A DNA stretch of 64,000 nucleotides from Lachnoclostridium phytofermentans ISDg (GTDB lineage Bacteria > Bacillota > Clostridia > Lachnospirales > Lachnospiraceae): positions 1,070,001 to 1,134,000 of the forward strand of contig NC_010001.1 in the NCBI RefSeq assembly GCF_000018685.1. The letters run 5' to 3'. The notes beneath the pieces were generated by a model. It did no database searches, was not told where the DNA came from, and saw nothing but the letters and a program-made list of their open reading frames with translations. A program made the position numbers and the translations under genes. This document shows, in pieces, positions 17,601-27,468 of this stretch. Each line of letters starts with the position of its first letter. Within the stretch, counting starts at the first letter, position 1.

Positions 17601-19319
17601 ATGCTGCTTTTCGCACAGTATTCACAGGAAAAGTATCATACGATTTTATTCTTATTATTCTCTATCTTGCTATTATTTTGCTATACTATCTATATCTCCT
17701 TTAAAGTTTCAAAATCCATAATTCGTGATAAGTTTTATTTCTTTTTAGCTTCGTTATTTTTTTGGATGATTGCTAAAGCTTGCAGACTCGTTGTTACTGA
17801 AAATTCTTTAATCTGGTTAGTTATCATAATACAATATATTGGTTATTTTGGGTTTCAATATTCACTTTTTATATTCTCCTTAAATTTTTATGGTGGAGAA
17901 GAAATGGCTAGAAAAGCCCAGTGGGTTGCTGCTATTTTACCTATCCTAGGTCTTATCATTGTACTTACAAACCCAATTCATCATATGTTTTTTATTTCGC
18001 TAGATATCGATCATGAAAAACGTGGAATGTTTTATTACTTTTCATCCGTGATACATCATGTTTATATTATAGCCTCCATCTTTATATTGATTTGCGCGAT
18101 GCACATTCGTATTTTTTGTAGAAGAAATAAAAAGATTCAAATTATATTACACATAACAGCAGCAATTTCAGTATTTTTTATGTTCTTATTTTGGTTGCAG
18201 ACAGTAGGGATTTTGCCAAAGCTTAGCTTTTTGAAAATAGATGGTTTAGTTTTAAAAATCTGTTTAGCCTTCTTTCTTATTATTCTGCCAACACTTGGTT
18301 TTCAGTTTTTAGATATAAATCCGGTATCTTATCAGGTTTTATATCAAAAGTTTCCGCGGGGTATTGCCTTTATGAATAAGAAAGGAGTCATAAATACTCC
18401 GAATGAATTATTTGTACAAATGTTTCCCGTAATGAAGGATGGAATTTGTAACATCTCCTACTTCGTAGATAGTTTGCTAGAGATAGAACCTAAAGAGAAG
18501 GAACAATTGAAAGTATTTTTATTATCCGAATTATCAGACGAATATCTATTATCCTATAAAGATAGTAAGCTTGTAGTGAAAAAGTATCGGTCAAAATCGA
18601 ATAGGTATTTGATTTATGTGGAAGATATCACTGATACGGTTGATACGATGCTAGAACTAGAGAAAAATAATAAATATTTAGCAATCATGAACCAGAACCT
18701 AAAGGAATCTATCAAGGCGAAGAAAGATTTAGTTTCAACAAGTGCAAAGGCAGCAGTTGCTCAAAATGTTCACGATATATTAGGGCATAGTTTAACGGTT
18801 GCTCTATGTACCACCGAGCTAGCTGTAAGAGACGGGTGTAGGGAAGATGCAATTGAAAAACTTGCAATGCTTGAGGAGTTATTATCGGAAAGTGTGCAAG
18901 ATTTAAAAAATTCAATTCAAGGGAATGAGTTTGATTTTCAGCAGACAAGCTTAATTAAAGCAATTAAAAATTTAAGCAAATTAAAAATGCAATTAGAGAT
19001 AACAACACAAGGTAGACCATATGAGCTTAACTCAGCACAAAATGAAGCTGTTATTCGAATATGTCAAGAAGCTGTAACAAATGCGATTAAGCATGGAGAT
19101 GCGAAAACTGTTCATCTCATTCTGCGATACTATCAAAAATTTCTTGAAATCTACATAATTGATGATGGAAAGGGTTGTAATCAAGTAAAAGTAGGTTATG
19201 GTTTAAGCGGTATGGAGGGAAGAGTAAAGAAACTTGGTGGTTCCTTTGAGTTTGGTTCGGATGGAGAGAAGGGGTTCCATATTCATTTAGAAATTCCCAT
19301 CATAAGAGCGGATAAATAA
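17601..19319 (+). CDS. Membrane sensor histidine kinase, NarL-partner type
   Basis: A 572-residue kinase. About seven transmembrane segments fill residues 10-225, in the manner of 7TM N-terminal sensor regions. A degenerate PAS-like region follows (about 240-340). The HisKA_3-type phosphoacceptor helix carries His391 in NVHDILGHSLT. The ATPase domain has the N-box in EAVTNAIKHGDA and G-boxes DDGKGCN and GLSGMEGR. AGGAGAG precedes the ATG by 7 bases. It probably phosphorylates the regulator encoded at 16121-16771; the signal is unknown. Confidence 0.9.
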   Translation: MLLFAQYSQEKYHTILFLLFSILLLFCYTIYISFKVSKSIIRDKFYFFLASLFFWMIAKACRLVVTENSLIWLVIIIQYIGYFGFQYSLFIFSLNFYGGEEMARKAQWVAAILPILGLIIVLTNPIHHMFFISLDIDHEKRGMFYYFSSVIHHVYIIASIFILICAMHIRIFCRRNKKIQIILHITAAISVFFMFLFWLQTVGILPKLSFLKIDGLVLKICLAFFLIILPTLGFQFLDINPVSYQVLYQKFPRGIAFMNKKGVINTPNELFVQMFPVMKDGICNISYFVDSLLEIEPKEKEQLKVFLLSELSDEYLLSYKDSKLVVKKYRSKSNRYLIYVEDITDTVDTMLELEKNNKYLAIMNQNLKESIKAKKDLVSTSAKAAVAQNVHDILGHSLTVALCTTELAVRDGCREDAIEKLAMLEELLSESVQDLKNSIQGNEFDFQQTSLIKAIKNLSKLKMQLEITTQGRPYELNSAQNEAVIRICQEAVTNAIKHGDAKTVHLILRYYQKFLEIYIIDDGKGCNQVKVGYGLSGMEGRVKKLGGSFEFGSDGEKGFHIHLEIPIIRADK

Positions 19320-19375
19320 ATTAAACTTGTAAATACTAAGGTAATCTAAAAAAAATATAAAATTAGAAAAAAATC

Positions 19376-19429
19376 TGTTGACGGCTCAACAAAATGGTGC
19401 TAGAATAGCAATCTGTTGAGCAGTCAACA
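19376..19429 (+). promoter_or_regulatory. MarR-operon promoter with two palindromic operators
   Basis: The promoter is TTGACG (19378-19383), 17-bp spacer, TAGAAT (19401-19406). Two 16-bp palindromes of form TGTTGA-N4-TCAACA lie at 19376-19391 (over the -35 box) and 19414-19429 (just after the -10 box), 38 bp apart. This is the layout expected for autorepression by the MarR protein encoded downstream. Confidence 0.8.
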
Positions 19430-19527
19430 TTTTTAATTCTCAGAATATAGCGTTTATTAAATAAAATATTCTACTTAGGAAATTTTTCACGCTTCTGAAA
19501 ATATAATGTTTTTATCGATTGCACTCT

Positions 19528-19570
19528 TTATTCATGAAAGAAAAAGTTTTCAAAGTATGCTTTTTCTTGT
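19528..19570 (-). repeat. Dispersed palindromic element, copy 2 (inverted)
   Basis: Read on the reverse strand: ACAAGAAAAAGC...CTTTTTCTTTCATGAATAAA, matching the copy at 10060. It lies in the leader of the MarR gene. Confidence 0.6.
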
Positions 19571-19597
19571 TTATATAGGGATGTTAGGAGGATTATT

Positions 19598-20047
19598 ATG
19601 TATGATCATAAGTCAGAAAACTTCATCTGGTTTGATAAGGTTAAAAAAATGGCGCAAAGGAGACAACAAGAGGCCTTAAAACCTTATGGACTTTCTAGTA
19701 TTCATGCCATGTATCTTGTGATATTGTTGGATCAACCAGATGGTTTGACATTCAAAGAACTTTGTGAAAAACTATGTGTGGATAAGGCGAACACCTCCAG
19801 AGCTGTAAATGTTCTAGAAGAAAAAGGATATGTTTTTAGAGACTATACTAGTGCTGGAGTTTTAAAATATAAGCTTATTTTAAGTGAGGAGGGAAAGAAT
19901 ATTGCACAGGAGGTAGGGCGTACGATGAAAAAATTTCATCGTCAGCTTGGTGAATCATTGACGGAAGAAGAGATAAAGACTGTGCGAAGGGTAATGTTTA
20001 AAATTGCGAAAGCAGTAGATGATATGGAAAATGACAAGGAGGAATAA
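19598..20047 (+). CDS. MarR-family transcriptional regulator
   Basis: A 149-residue winged-helix protein. The DNA-binding core is GLTFKELCEKLCVDKANTSR followed by VNVLEEKGYV and a beta-wing (YTSAGVLKYKLILSEEGK). AGGAGG lies 6 bases before the ATG. It is co-transcribed with the two exporter genes (2 bp, then a 4-bp overlap). The upstream palindromes at 19376-19429 make repression of its own operon, relieved by an exported compound, the simplest model. Confidence 0.92.
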   Translation: MYDHKSENFIWFDKVKKMAQRRQQEALKPYGLSSIHAMYLVILLDQPDGLTFKELCEKLCVDKANTSRAVNVLEEKGYVFRDYTSAGVLKYKLILSEEGKNIAQEVGRTMKKFHRQLGESLTEEEIKTVRRVMFKIAKAVDDMENDKEE

Positions 20048-20049
20048 GC

Positions 20050-22317
20050 ATGAAATTAATAATGAGATACCTAAAACCCTTTGCAGGGATTGTGGTTCTT
20101 TGTATTGTGCTATTATTTGGGCAAGCGATGAGTGACTTAAGCTTACCAACCCTAATGAGTGAAATTGTAACGAATGGTATACAAAATGGTGGTGTTGAAG
20201 AACCAGCACCAAAGGCAATTAGTGAAAATGGAATGACCTTTATCACAACCTTTATGACAGAGGATAACAAACAACAATTTCTTAACGCTTATCAACTCAT
20301 CGATAAGGATTCCGAAGATGCAAGCAAATATCGTAAAGATTATGAGCTATTAAATCAAGAATCCATATATGTAAGAAAGAGTTTAAGTAAAGAAGAATTA
20401 GAACCAATAGAAACTAGTTATGGTAAGGCTGCTTTAGCATTTGTAACCATGATTCAAAAGCAGATGGAACAACAGGATGGACAGACGAATGAAGCGACCA
20501 CTTCAGATAATGCAAAAGAAAATTTTGCTGGAATGACAACAGATAAGCTTTATGAGCTTCTTCCTATGATTCAGGCTATGCCAAAAGAAGCTGTGGGAAC
20601 ATTTATACAGACTGCTTCGGATAGTGATTCTTTTCTTCATGCTCAGATGGGTGTTTTATTTACAAAAATGTTTTATGAAGAACTTGGTATGAATCTCAAT
20701 CATATTCAAAGAACTTATATTATAGTTACTGGTTTAAAAATGCTTGCTATTACATTTGCTGGTGTTGTTGCTGCAATTGCAGTTGGATTTTTAGCTTCTA
20801 GAATGTCTGCTAGAGTGGCACAACGTATGAGAAGAGATGTCTTTTCTAAGGTAGAGAGTTTTTCAAGTGCCGAGTATGATAAATTCTCAACAGCATCTTT
20901 GATTACTAGAACTACAAACGATATACAGCAAGTTCAGATGCTAATTGGTATGGGTGTACGAATGATGTGCTATGCACCAATCATGGGTATCGGTGGTATT
21001 ATCTTTGCAGTTAATAAATCTGTATCCTTAAGCTGGATTATAGCAGTGGCTGTTATTATTTTACTTGGTCTCATTGCAATTATCTTCTCCATTGCATTAC
21101 CGAAGTTTAAATCATTACAAAAATTAATTGACCGACTTAACTTGGTTAGCCGTGAGAACTTAGGTGGTATGATGGTAATTCGTGCCTTTGGTAATGAAGG
21201 TTATGAAGAAAATCGTTTTGAAAAAGCAAATAGTGAGTTAAGTAAAACAAATCGTTTTGTGCAAAGAACAATGGCATTTATGATGCCAGCTATGATGCTT
21301 ATAATGAACTGTGTCACCTTAGTTATTGTGTGGAGTGGTAGTCATGCAATTGCAGATTCTACTTTACAGATTGGTGATATGTTAGCATTTATGCAGTATG
21401 CAATGCAAATCATCATGGCATTTTTAATGATAGCAATGATGTTTATTATGGTACCAAGAGCTTCTGTTTCTGCAGTTCGTATTCGAGAAGTATTGGATAC
21501 TAAACTTGAGATAAACGATAAAAAGAATACAGTTAGTTTAGTGGAAGACGCGAAGAAAAACGGAACCAATGTTAAGGGTAGGGTTGTATTCCGTGATGTA
21601 TCCTTCCGTTATAATAACGCAGAGTCAGATGTATTAGAGAATATTAATTTTACTGCGAAACCAGGAGAAACAACAGCATTTATCGGTTCTACTGGTTCTG
21701 GTAAATCAACACTGATTAACTTAGTTCCTAGATTTTATGATGTTACAAAAGGAAGTATTGAAATCGATGGTGTTGACATTCGAGATTTAAAACAAGAAGA
21801 ACTTAGAGATTTAATAGGATATGTTCCGCAAAAGGGTGTTTTATTTACTGGTGATATTGAATCTAATATTCGTTACGGTAAAGATCATGCCGAAATATCA
21901 GAAATAGAAAAAGCAATTGAGGTTGCTCAGGCGAAGGATTTTGTTGATTCTACAGAAGAAGGATTAAAAACCTCAATTGCACAAGGTGGTACCAATGTTA
22001 GTGGTGGACAGAAACAGCGTTTATCCATTGCAAGAGCATTAGTGAAGAAACCACCAATTTATATCTTCGACGATAGTTTTTCAGCATTAGACTTTAAGAC
22101 AGATTCCGCACTTCGTGCTGCTTTAAAGAAATTCACATCTGATGCTACCGTATTAATTGTTGCACAGCGTGTTAGTACAATTATGACTGCAGAACAAATT
22201 ATTGTGTTAGATGAAGGTAAAGTAGTTGGTATTGGTACACACAAAGAGCTTTTGGCTAATTGTAAAGAGTATCAAGAAATTGCGGAAAGCCAGTTATCAA
22301 AGGAGGAATTAGCATGA
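20050..22317 (+). CDS. ABC exporter half-transporter with degenerate ATPase site
   Basis: A 755-residue fused membrane-ATPase protein. A first transmembrane helix (about 13-33) is followed by a large, presumably extracellular insertion (about 50-225, Gln/Asn/Ser-rich), then the remaining helices (about 230-465). The ATPase has Walker A GSTGSGKST and signature VSGGQKQR. The residue after Walker B is Asp instead of catalytic Glu (IFDDSFSALD), and the switch His is Gln (IVAQRVST). This is the non-catalytic-site pattern of heterodimeric exporters of the BmrCD/LmrCD type. The partner is the next gene. Likely role: efflux of a drug-like or peptide substrate under MarR control. Confidence 0.9.
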   Translation: MKLIMRYLKPFAGIVVLCIVLLFGQAMSDLSLPTLMSEIVTNGIQNGGVEEPAPKAISENGMTFITTFMTEDNKQQFLNAYQLIDKDSEDASKYRKDYELLNQESIYVRKSLSKEELEPIETSYGKAALAFVTMIQKQMEQQDGQTNEATTSDNAKENFAGMTTDKLYELLPMIQAMPKEAVGTFIQTASDSDSFLHAQMGVLFTKMFYEELGMNLNHIQRTYIIVTGLKMLAITFAGVVAAIAVGFLASRMSARVAQRMRRDVFSKVESFSSAEYDKFSTASLITRTTNDIQQVQMLIGMGVRMMCYAPIMGIGGIIFAVNKSVSLSWIIAVAVIILLGLIAIIFSIALPKFKSLQKLIDRLNLVSRENLGGMMVIRAFGNEGYEENRFEKANSELSKTNRFVQRTMAFMMPAMMLIMNCVTLVIVWSGSHAIADSTLQIGDMLAFMQYAMQIIMAFLMIAMMFIMVPRASVSAVRIREVLDTKLEINDKKNTVSLVEDAKKNGTNVKGRVVFRDVSFRYNNAESDVLENINFTAKPGETTAFIGSTGSGKSTLINLVPRFYDVTKGSIEIDGVDIRDLKQEELRDLIGYVPQKGVLFTGDIESNIRYGKDHAEISEIEKAIEVAQAKDFVDSTEEGLKTSIAQGGTNVSGGQKQRLSIARALVKKPPIYIFDDSFSALDFKTDSALRAALKKFTSDATVLIVAQRVSTIMTAEQIIVLDEGKVVGIGTHKELLANCKEYQEIAESQLSKEELA

Positions 22318-24194
22318 GTCAAGAATCAAACGTAACTCCTAAGGTACCGCAGCGCCAGAGAGGACCAATGGGTGGTGGTCCGATGGGCGGCATGGGAATG
22401 GGTGGTGAGAAGGCAAAGAACTTTAAGGGTAGTTTAAAAAAGTTAATGTCATATCTAGCACCGTTTCGTATACAAATTTTCGTTGTTATTGTGTTTGCAG
22501 CTATCTCCACGGTATTTACAATTGTAGGACCAAAGATATTAGCAAAAGCAACCGATGAATTAACGAGTGGTATCATGGGGAAAATCACTGGAAAAGGTGG
22601 AGAAATTGATTTTTCCTATATAGCGACTATCATGTTGTGGTTAGTATTTCTTTATGTAATAAGTGCCATATTCTCTTATATGCAAGGGCATTTAATGTCT
22701 GGAGTATCCACAAATATAGCTTATAATCTTAGAAATGCTATCATGAAGAAGATGAATAAGCTGCCATTTAGCTATTATAACAAGACCAGTCATGGAGAAG
22801 TATTATCAAGAATTACAAACGATGTAGATACCTTAAACATGACCTTAAATCAAAGTATTACCCAATTAATTACCTCAGTTACCTCTGTTTTAGGTGTATT
22901 AATTATGATGCTCTCTATCAGTTGGAAACTAACCATCATAGCGGTATTAATCTTGCCACTTTCTGTACTACTGATTATAGGGGTAGTAAAGAAATCTCAA
23001 AAATATTTTAAAGGTCAGCAAAAATACCTTGGACGTGTCAATGGACATATTGAAGAGATGTATGGTGGACACTTGGTAGTAAAAGCATTTAATGGAGAAG
23101 AAAAATCTCTTGAAAAGTTTGACCAAGAAAACGAAAAGCTTTATGAGAGTGCTTGGAAATCAAACTTCCTTTCAGGATTAATGATGCCAATCATGAATTT
23201 CGTAGGTAATCTTGGCTATGTATTAATATGTATTGTTGGTGCATCGATGGCAGCAGGTGGAACCATGACAATTGGTGGAATTCAAGCATTTATCCAATAT
23301 GTTCGTTCCTTTACTCAGCCAATCTCACAGATTGCTAACATTTCAAATCAAATTCAACAGATGGTAGCAGCTGCAGAGCGTGTATTTGAATTCTTAGATG
23401 AAAACGAAGAAAGCAAAGATGTAGTAAAAGTTACTATGGACGATATTGATCTAAAGGGTGATGTAACCTTTGATCATGTACGCTTTGGTTATGAGGATAC
23501 TGATCAAATAGTTATTAAAGATTTCTCTGTGAAGGTTAAAGCAGGACAGAAGGTTGCGATTGTTGGTCCAACAGGTGCTGGTAAAACAACGCTGGTTAAG
23601 TTGCTGATGAGGTTCCATGATATTAATAGTGGTGATATCTATGTAGATGGTTATAATACCAAAGACTTCTCTCGGTCTGATCTTCGTACGGAGTTCGGTA
23701 TGGTTCTTCAGGATACTTGGTTATATAACGGAACCATTATGGATAACATCCGATATGGTAAGTTAGATGCAACAGATGAAGAAGTAATAAAAGCAGCGAA
23801 AGCTGCACAGGTTGACCACTTTGTTCGTACTTTACCAGATGGTTACCAGATGGTTTTAAACGAAGAGGCAAGCAATATATCACAAGGTCAGAAACAGCTA
23901 TTAACTATAGCAAGAGCTATACTTGCAGATTCTAAGATTCTTATTTTAGATGAAGCCACAAGCTCTGTTGATACCAGAACAGAAGTATTGATTCAAAAGG
24001 CTATGGATAACTTAATGAAGGGTAGAACTAGCTTTATCATAGCTCACCGTCTCTCAACGATTCGAAATGCAGATATTATCCTTTGTATGAAGGATGGCGA
24101 TATTGTTGAGCAGGGTAATCATGATGAACTTATGAAACTTGGCGGTTTCTATGCAAATCTATATAACAGCCAGTTTGAGAAGTTACCGGCATAA
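22314..24194 (+). CDS. ABC exporter half-transporter, catalytic partner
   Basis: A 626-residue protein overlapping the previous gene by ATGA. A Gly/Met-rich cytoplasmic head (about 15-40, GPMGGGPMGGMGMGG) precedes six transmembrane helices (about 50-340). The ATPase has Walker A GPTGAGKTT, Walker B with catalytic Glu (ILILDEATSSVD) and switch His (IIAHRLST). Its signature is ISQGQKQL rather than LSGGQ, which completes the degenerate site together with the partner's Asp/Gln residues, while its own Walker motifs pair with the partner's canonical signature. This asymmetric pairing supports a heterodimer. Confidence 0.92.
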   Translation: MSQESNVTPKVPQRQRGPMGGGPMGGMGMGGEKAKNFKGSLKKLMSYLAPFRIQIFVVIVFAAISTVFTIVGPKILAKATDELTSGIMGKITGKGGEIDFSYIATIMLWLVFLYVISAIFSYMQGHLMSGVSTNIAYNLRNAIMKKMNKLPFSYYNKTSHGEVLSRITNDVDTLNMTLNQSITQLITSVTSVLGVLIMMLSISWKLTIIAVLILPLSVLLIIGVVKKSQKYFKGQQKYLGRVNGHIEEMYGGHLVVKAFNGEEKSLEKFDQENEKLYESAWKSNFLSGLMMPIMNFVGNLGYVLICIVGASMAAGGTMTIGGIQAFIQYVRSFTQPISQIANISNQIQQMVAAAERVFEFLDENEESKDVVKVTMDDIDLKGDVTFDHVRFGYEDTDQIVIKDFSVKVKAGQKVAIVGPTGAGKTTLVKLLMRFHDINSGDIYVDGYNTKDFSRSDLRTEFGMVLQDTWLYNGTIMDNIRYGKLDATDEEVIKAAKAAQVDHFVRTLPDGYQMVLNEEASNISQGQKQLLTIARAILADSKILILDEATSSVDTRTEVLIQKAMDNLMKGRTSFIIAHRLSTIRNADIILCMKDGDIVEQGNHDELMKLGGFYANLYNSQFEKLPA

Positions 24195-24244
24195 ATGATA
24201 TAATTATAACAAGGAGCTTTTGCAAAATAGATAAGAATTTATCT

Positions 24245-24268
24245 ATGGAGCAAGAGCTCCATTTTTTA
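24245..24268 (+). terminator. Rho-independent terminator after the exporter operon
   Basis: Stem ATGGAGC / GCTCCAT with loop AAGA, followed by a T-rich tail (TTTTTATT). Confidence 0.88.
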
Positions 24269-24309
24269 TTACGAACGAAACATTGAAAAGAAAAATATTA
24301 CTCCAAAAA

Positions 24310-24372
24310 CTAAAAATATTACACCAAATAATAAAATTGTTGGATTTTTATTTCTAGAAAGAACTTTATAAT
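24310..24372 (+). promoter_or_regulatory. GH94 promoter with shared regulatory element
   Basis: The element CTAAAAATATTACACC (24310-24325) matches 14 of 16 bases of the exact pair at 27469 and 29792. TATAAT at 24367-24372 lies exactly 41 bp after it, as in the other two. The -35 region is poor, which suits activation. Confidence 0.72.
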
Positions 24373-24445
24373 AGATACAAGGGGACGATACCAACAAAAG
24401 TATGTTTCGATTTAGAATAACAGATATCTTGGAGGAGAGAGCAAA

Positions 24446-27148
24446 ATGAGACAATATCATTACTTAAATGAATCTGCAGATTTTATTCTAGAAGATCCAG
24501 AATTAACAAGTTACCTCTACTTTCCGATTGCGAATGAAAACGGAGTAATGGCATCTGTTACACCATCCCTTCATGGAGATAATAAGATGGGACAGAATAC
24601 TTATCTTTTAGCACCCGTAAGTGTAGAGGAATTACATAATAGTAAAGCATCAAGAAATTTCTGGTGTATCATGGAAGGGAAAAATCCTTGGTCTGTGGTT
24701 GGTAATTCAAGCAATCAACAGGCGAACCTATATAAAGAAGAGAAAGAGAAAACCTATTTAAGAGCAGGCATTATGTGGCAAGAGGTTGAGAGAATTTCTG
24801 CGGTTTATGGACTAAAAGCGAAAGTGCTATCGATAGTGCCTGCATCAGGAGAAACAGTTGAACTTATGAAGGTAACGATAGAGAACATTGGTGTTGATAG
24901 TGTAACATTTACACCAATAGCAGCGATTCCATTATATGCACGATCTGCAGATAACTATAGAGACCATCGTCATGTTACTTCGTTATTACACCGGATTCAT
25001 ACTACAGACTATGGTGTGATAGTGAATCCTACGCTTACATTTGATGAGCGTGGGCATAAGAAAAATGAGGTGATTTATGGAGTATTAGGTACTGCCAGAG
25101 GGGCTAATCCTCCTGTATCTTTTTATCCTACCGTGGAAGGATTTATTGGAGAAGGTGGAAGCCTAGAACAACCAAGAGCTTTTTATTCAAAGAATTTAAT
25201 ACCGATGGCAGCAGGTGAATCCGTTGCAGGGTATGAAGCACTTGGTGGACTTGTATTTGAGAATGTAACCTTAAAGGGTGGAGAAGAAGCCTCTTATACC
25301 ATTGCGATGGGATATGGTAACACCGAGGAGGATTTTAAAAAGGAGGCTAAGAAGTTCCTTCTATCAGATAAGGCTTTTGATGATGAAGTTCAATATACAA
25401 AAAATTATTGGAATCAAAAGATTAATATTCATTATCGTACAGGAAATCAGGAATTTGATTATTTTATGTACTGGGTTAATTTTCAACCGATGCTTCGAAG
25501 AATCTATGGTTGTTCCTTTCTACCACATCACGACTACGGAAAAGGCGGGAGAGGATGGCGTGATCTTTGGCAGGACTGCTTAGCACTACTTATGATGAAC
25601 CCTTCCGGAGTCCGAGGTATGTTACATGATAATTTCTCAGGAATACGTATGGATGGTACGAATGCTACTATCATAGGGACTAAACAGGGAGAGTTTATAG
25701 CAGACCGTAATAATATTACAAGGGTCTGGATGGACCATGGGGTTTGGCCTTTACTAACGACCAATTTGTACATAAATCATAGTGGAGATATTCGTTTCTT
25801 ATTAGAGGAAATAACCTACTTTAAGGATATGCAGGCGGTAAGAGGAGAAGAAAAGGATACAAAATATGACGAAGGTCTTGGAAAAAGAGTTAAGACCATT
25901 CAGGGGGAACAATACCAAGGAACAATATTAGAACACCTATTACTGCAAAATTTAACGGCATTTTACGATGTTGGTGAACACAATCACATCCGTTTACGTG
26001 GTGCGGATTGGAATGACGCGCTTGATATGGCAAAGGAACGTGGAGAAAGTGTGGCATTCACAGCTGCCTATGCGTTAAATCTTATGACACTAGCCGAGCT
26101 TTTAGAAAAGCTTGAGGAACATGGAGTTACAAGTGTATTACTAGCAAAAGAAATGCAAATTTTATTAACAGAGGATATTACTTGCTTTAACGATATAGAG
26201 CGTAAAAAGGATATTCTTTATACGTATTGTAAACAAGTGAAGGAGAGTGTGAGTGGACAAAAAGTAGAGGTATTCGTAACCAACTTAGTTCGTAATTTAA
26301 AGAATAAGTCTGAATGGATAAAAGATCACATTCGTAACGAAGAATGGTTAACCAATGCAGAGGGATTTCATTGGTTTAATGGTTATTATGATAATCATGG
26401 GCAGAGAGTAGAAGGTGATTTTGCACAGGGAGTACGTATGATACTAACTAGTCAAGTTTTTACGATTATGTCTGGGGTTGCAACAAAGGAGCAAGTAAAA
26501 GATGTAATTCGTGCAGCAGACCACTATCTATATGAAGAAAAGATGGGAGGCTATCGATTAAATACTGACTTTAACGAAGTGAAACTTGATTTAGGTAGAA
26601 TGTTTGGGTTTGCTTATGGACAAAAAGAAAATGGAGCGGTATTTTGTCATATGGCAATCATGTATGCCAACGCTTTATATCAAAGAGGTTTCATAAAAGA
26701 GGGATATCATGTGATAGATAGTTTATTCCGTCATTGTAATGATTTCTCTGTAAGTAGAATATATCCTGGAATTCCAGAATATATCGCAGAAAATGGTCGT
26801 GCACTATATCATTATCTGACAGGCTCAGCAAGCTGGCTATTACTCACGGTACTTACAGAAATGTTTGGTATCAAAGGAAGATATGGTGATTTATACTTTG
26901 AACCAAAGCTATTATTAGAGCAATTTAGGCAGGATGGAACAGCAAAGGTTGAATTTATATTTGCAGAGAAATCCTTTGAAGTTACCTATCAAAACAGTAA
27001 GAGATTAGAAGTATCAGAGTATCAAGTTTCTAAGATTATACTAGATGGAATGGTTTACGAGTCAAAGGATTTAAGATGTATAAGACGAAGCGATATACTT
27101 AAACTTTCCAATAATCAAATGCACTTAATTACGGTCGTATTATGTTAG
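24446..27148 (+). CDS. GH94 family glycoside phosphorylase (intracellular)
   Basis: A 900-residue enzyme with no signal peptide. The N-terminal beta-sandwich (about 1-280) is followed by a linker and an (alpha/alpha)6 barrel. GH94 hallmarks are the substrate-site segment GGRGWRDLWQDCLALL and the catalytic-acid motif GADWNDALDMA (G519-D524). Such enzymes cleave beta-glucosidic bonds of short oligosaccharides with phosphate, giving glucose 1-phosphate in the cytoplasm. The exact linkage cannot be read. It differs from standard cellobiose phosphorylases at the N-terminus; a laminari- or other beta-glucobiose activity is a guess supported only by the neighbouring GH30 gene. GGAGGAGAG precedes the start. 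The promoter shares the element seen before the GH30 and transporter genes. Confidence 0.88.
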   Translation: MRQYHYLNESADFILEDPELTSYLYFPIANENGVMASVTPSLHGDNKMGQNTYLLAPVSVEELHNSKASRNFWCIMEGKNPWSVVGNSSNQQANLYKEEKEKTYLRAGIMWQEVERISAVYGLKAKVLSIVPASGETVELMKVTIENIGVDSVTFTPIAAIPLYARSADNYRDHRHVTSLLHRIHTTDYGVIVNPTLTFDERGHKKNEVIYGVLGTARGANPPVSFYPTVEGFIGEGGSLEQPRAFYSKNLIPMAAGESVAGYEALGGLVFENVTLKGGEEASYTIAMGYGNTEEDFKKEAKKFLLSDKAFDDEVQYTKNYWNQKINIHYRTGNQEFDYFMYWVNFQPMLRRIYGCSFLPHHDYGKGGRGWRDLWQDCLALLMMNPSGVRGMLHDNFSGIRMDGTNATIIGTKQGEFIADRNNITRVWMDHGVWPLLTTNLYINHSGDIRFLLEEITYFKDMQAVRGEEKDTKYDEGLGKRVKTIQGEQYQGTILEHLLLQNLTAFYDVGEHNHIRLRGADWNDALDMAKERGESVAFTAAYALNLMTLAELLEKLEEHGVTSVLLAKEMQILLTEDITCFNDIERKKDILYTYCKQVKESVSGQKVEVFVTNLVRNLKNKSEWIKDHIRNEEWLTNAEGFHWFNGYYDNHGQRVEGDFAQGVRMILTSQVFTIMSGVATKEQVKDVIRAADHYLYEEKMGGYRLNTDFNEVKLDLGRMFGFAYGQKENGAVFCHMAIMYANALYQRGFIKEGYHVIDSLFRHCNDFSVSRIYPGIPEYIAENGRALYHYLTGSASWLLLTVLTEMFGIKGRYGDLYFEPKLLLEQFRQDGTAKVEFIFAEKSFEVTYQNSKRLEVSEYQVSKIILDGMVYESKDLRCIRRSDILKLSNNQMHLITVVLC

Positions 27149-27165
27149 TGGGTGAGAGTAACACT

Positions 27166-27319
27166 ATGAAAAAGAATGCATAGAAAAGAATGCTATGAAA
27201 AAGAATGCATAGTAAAAGAATGCATAGAAAAAGAATGCTATGAAAAAGAATGTATAGAAAAAGAATGCAAAGAAAAAGAATGCTATGAAAAAGAATGTCA
27301 TGAAAAAGAACGCATAAAA
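27166..27319 (+). repeat. Tandem array of about ten 15-bp units
   Basis: Units like GAAAAAGAATGCTAT run head to tail directly after the GH94 gene. In one frame (27176-27385) they read as a 69-residue Lys-Glu-Cys-X-Glu repeat peptide. Differences between units are mostly Cys TGC/TGT changes or lie at the single X codon (Tyr, Ile, Lys, His). That frame has no good ribosome site, so coding is unproven. Confidence 0.8.
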
Positions 27320-27468
27320 GTGATTGACTTGCATTTACGAAAATATCCTGAAAAAATCACTATAAACATCGAAGATATGATATAATATTTGTAACATTAT
27401 ACTAAAAATTTAATAGTTCCAGTTTCTGCACATTAAAATTCATTTACCTAAATATTTAAACTTATTAA

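Noticed and set aside
24269..24460. Reverse-strand small hydrophobic frame ending in a membrane-like segment
   Set aside because: Composition is explained by AT-rich DNA; it overlaps the GH94 start and promoter and has no ribosome site.
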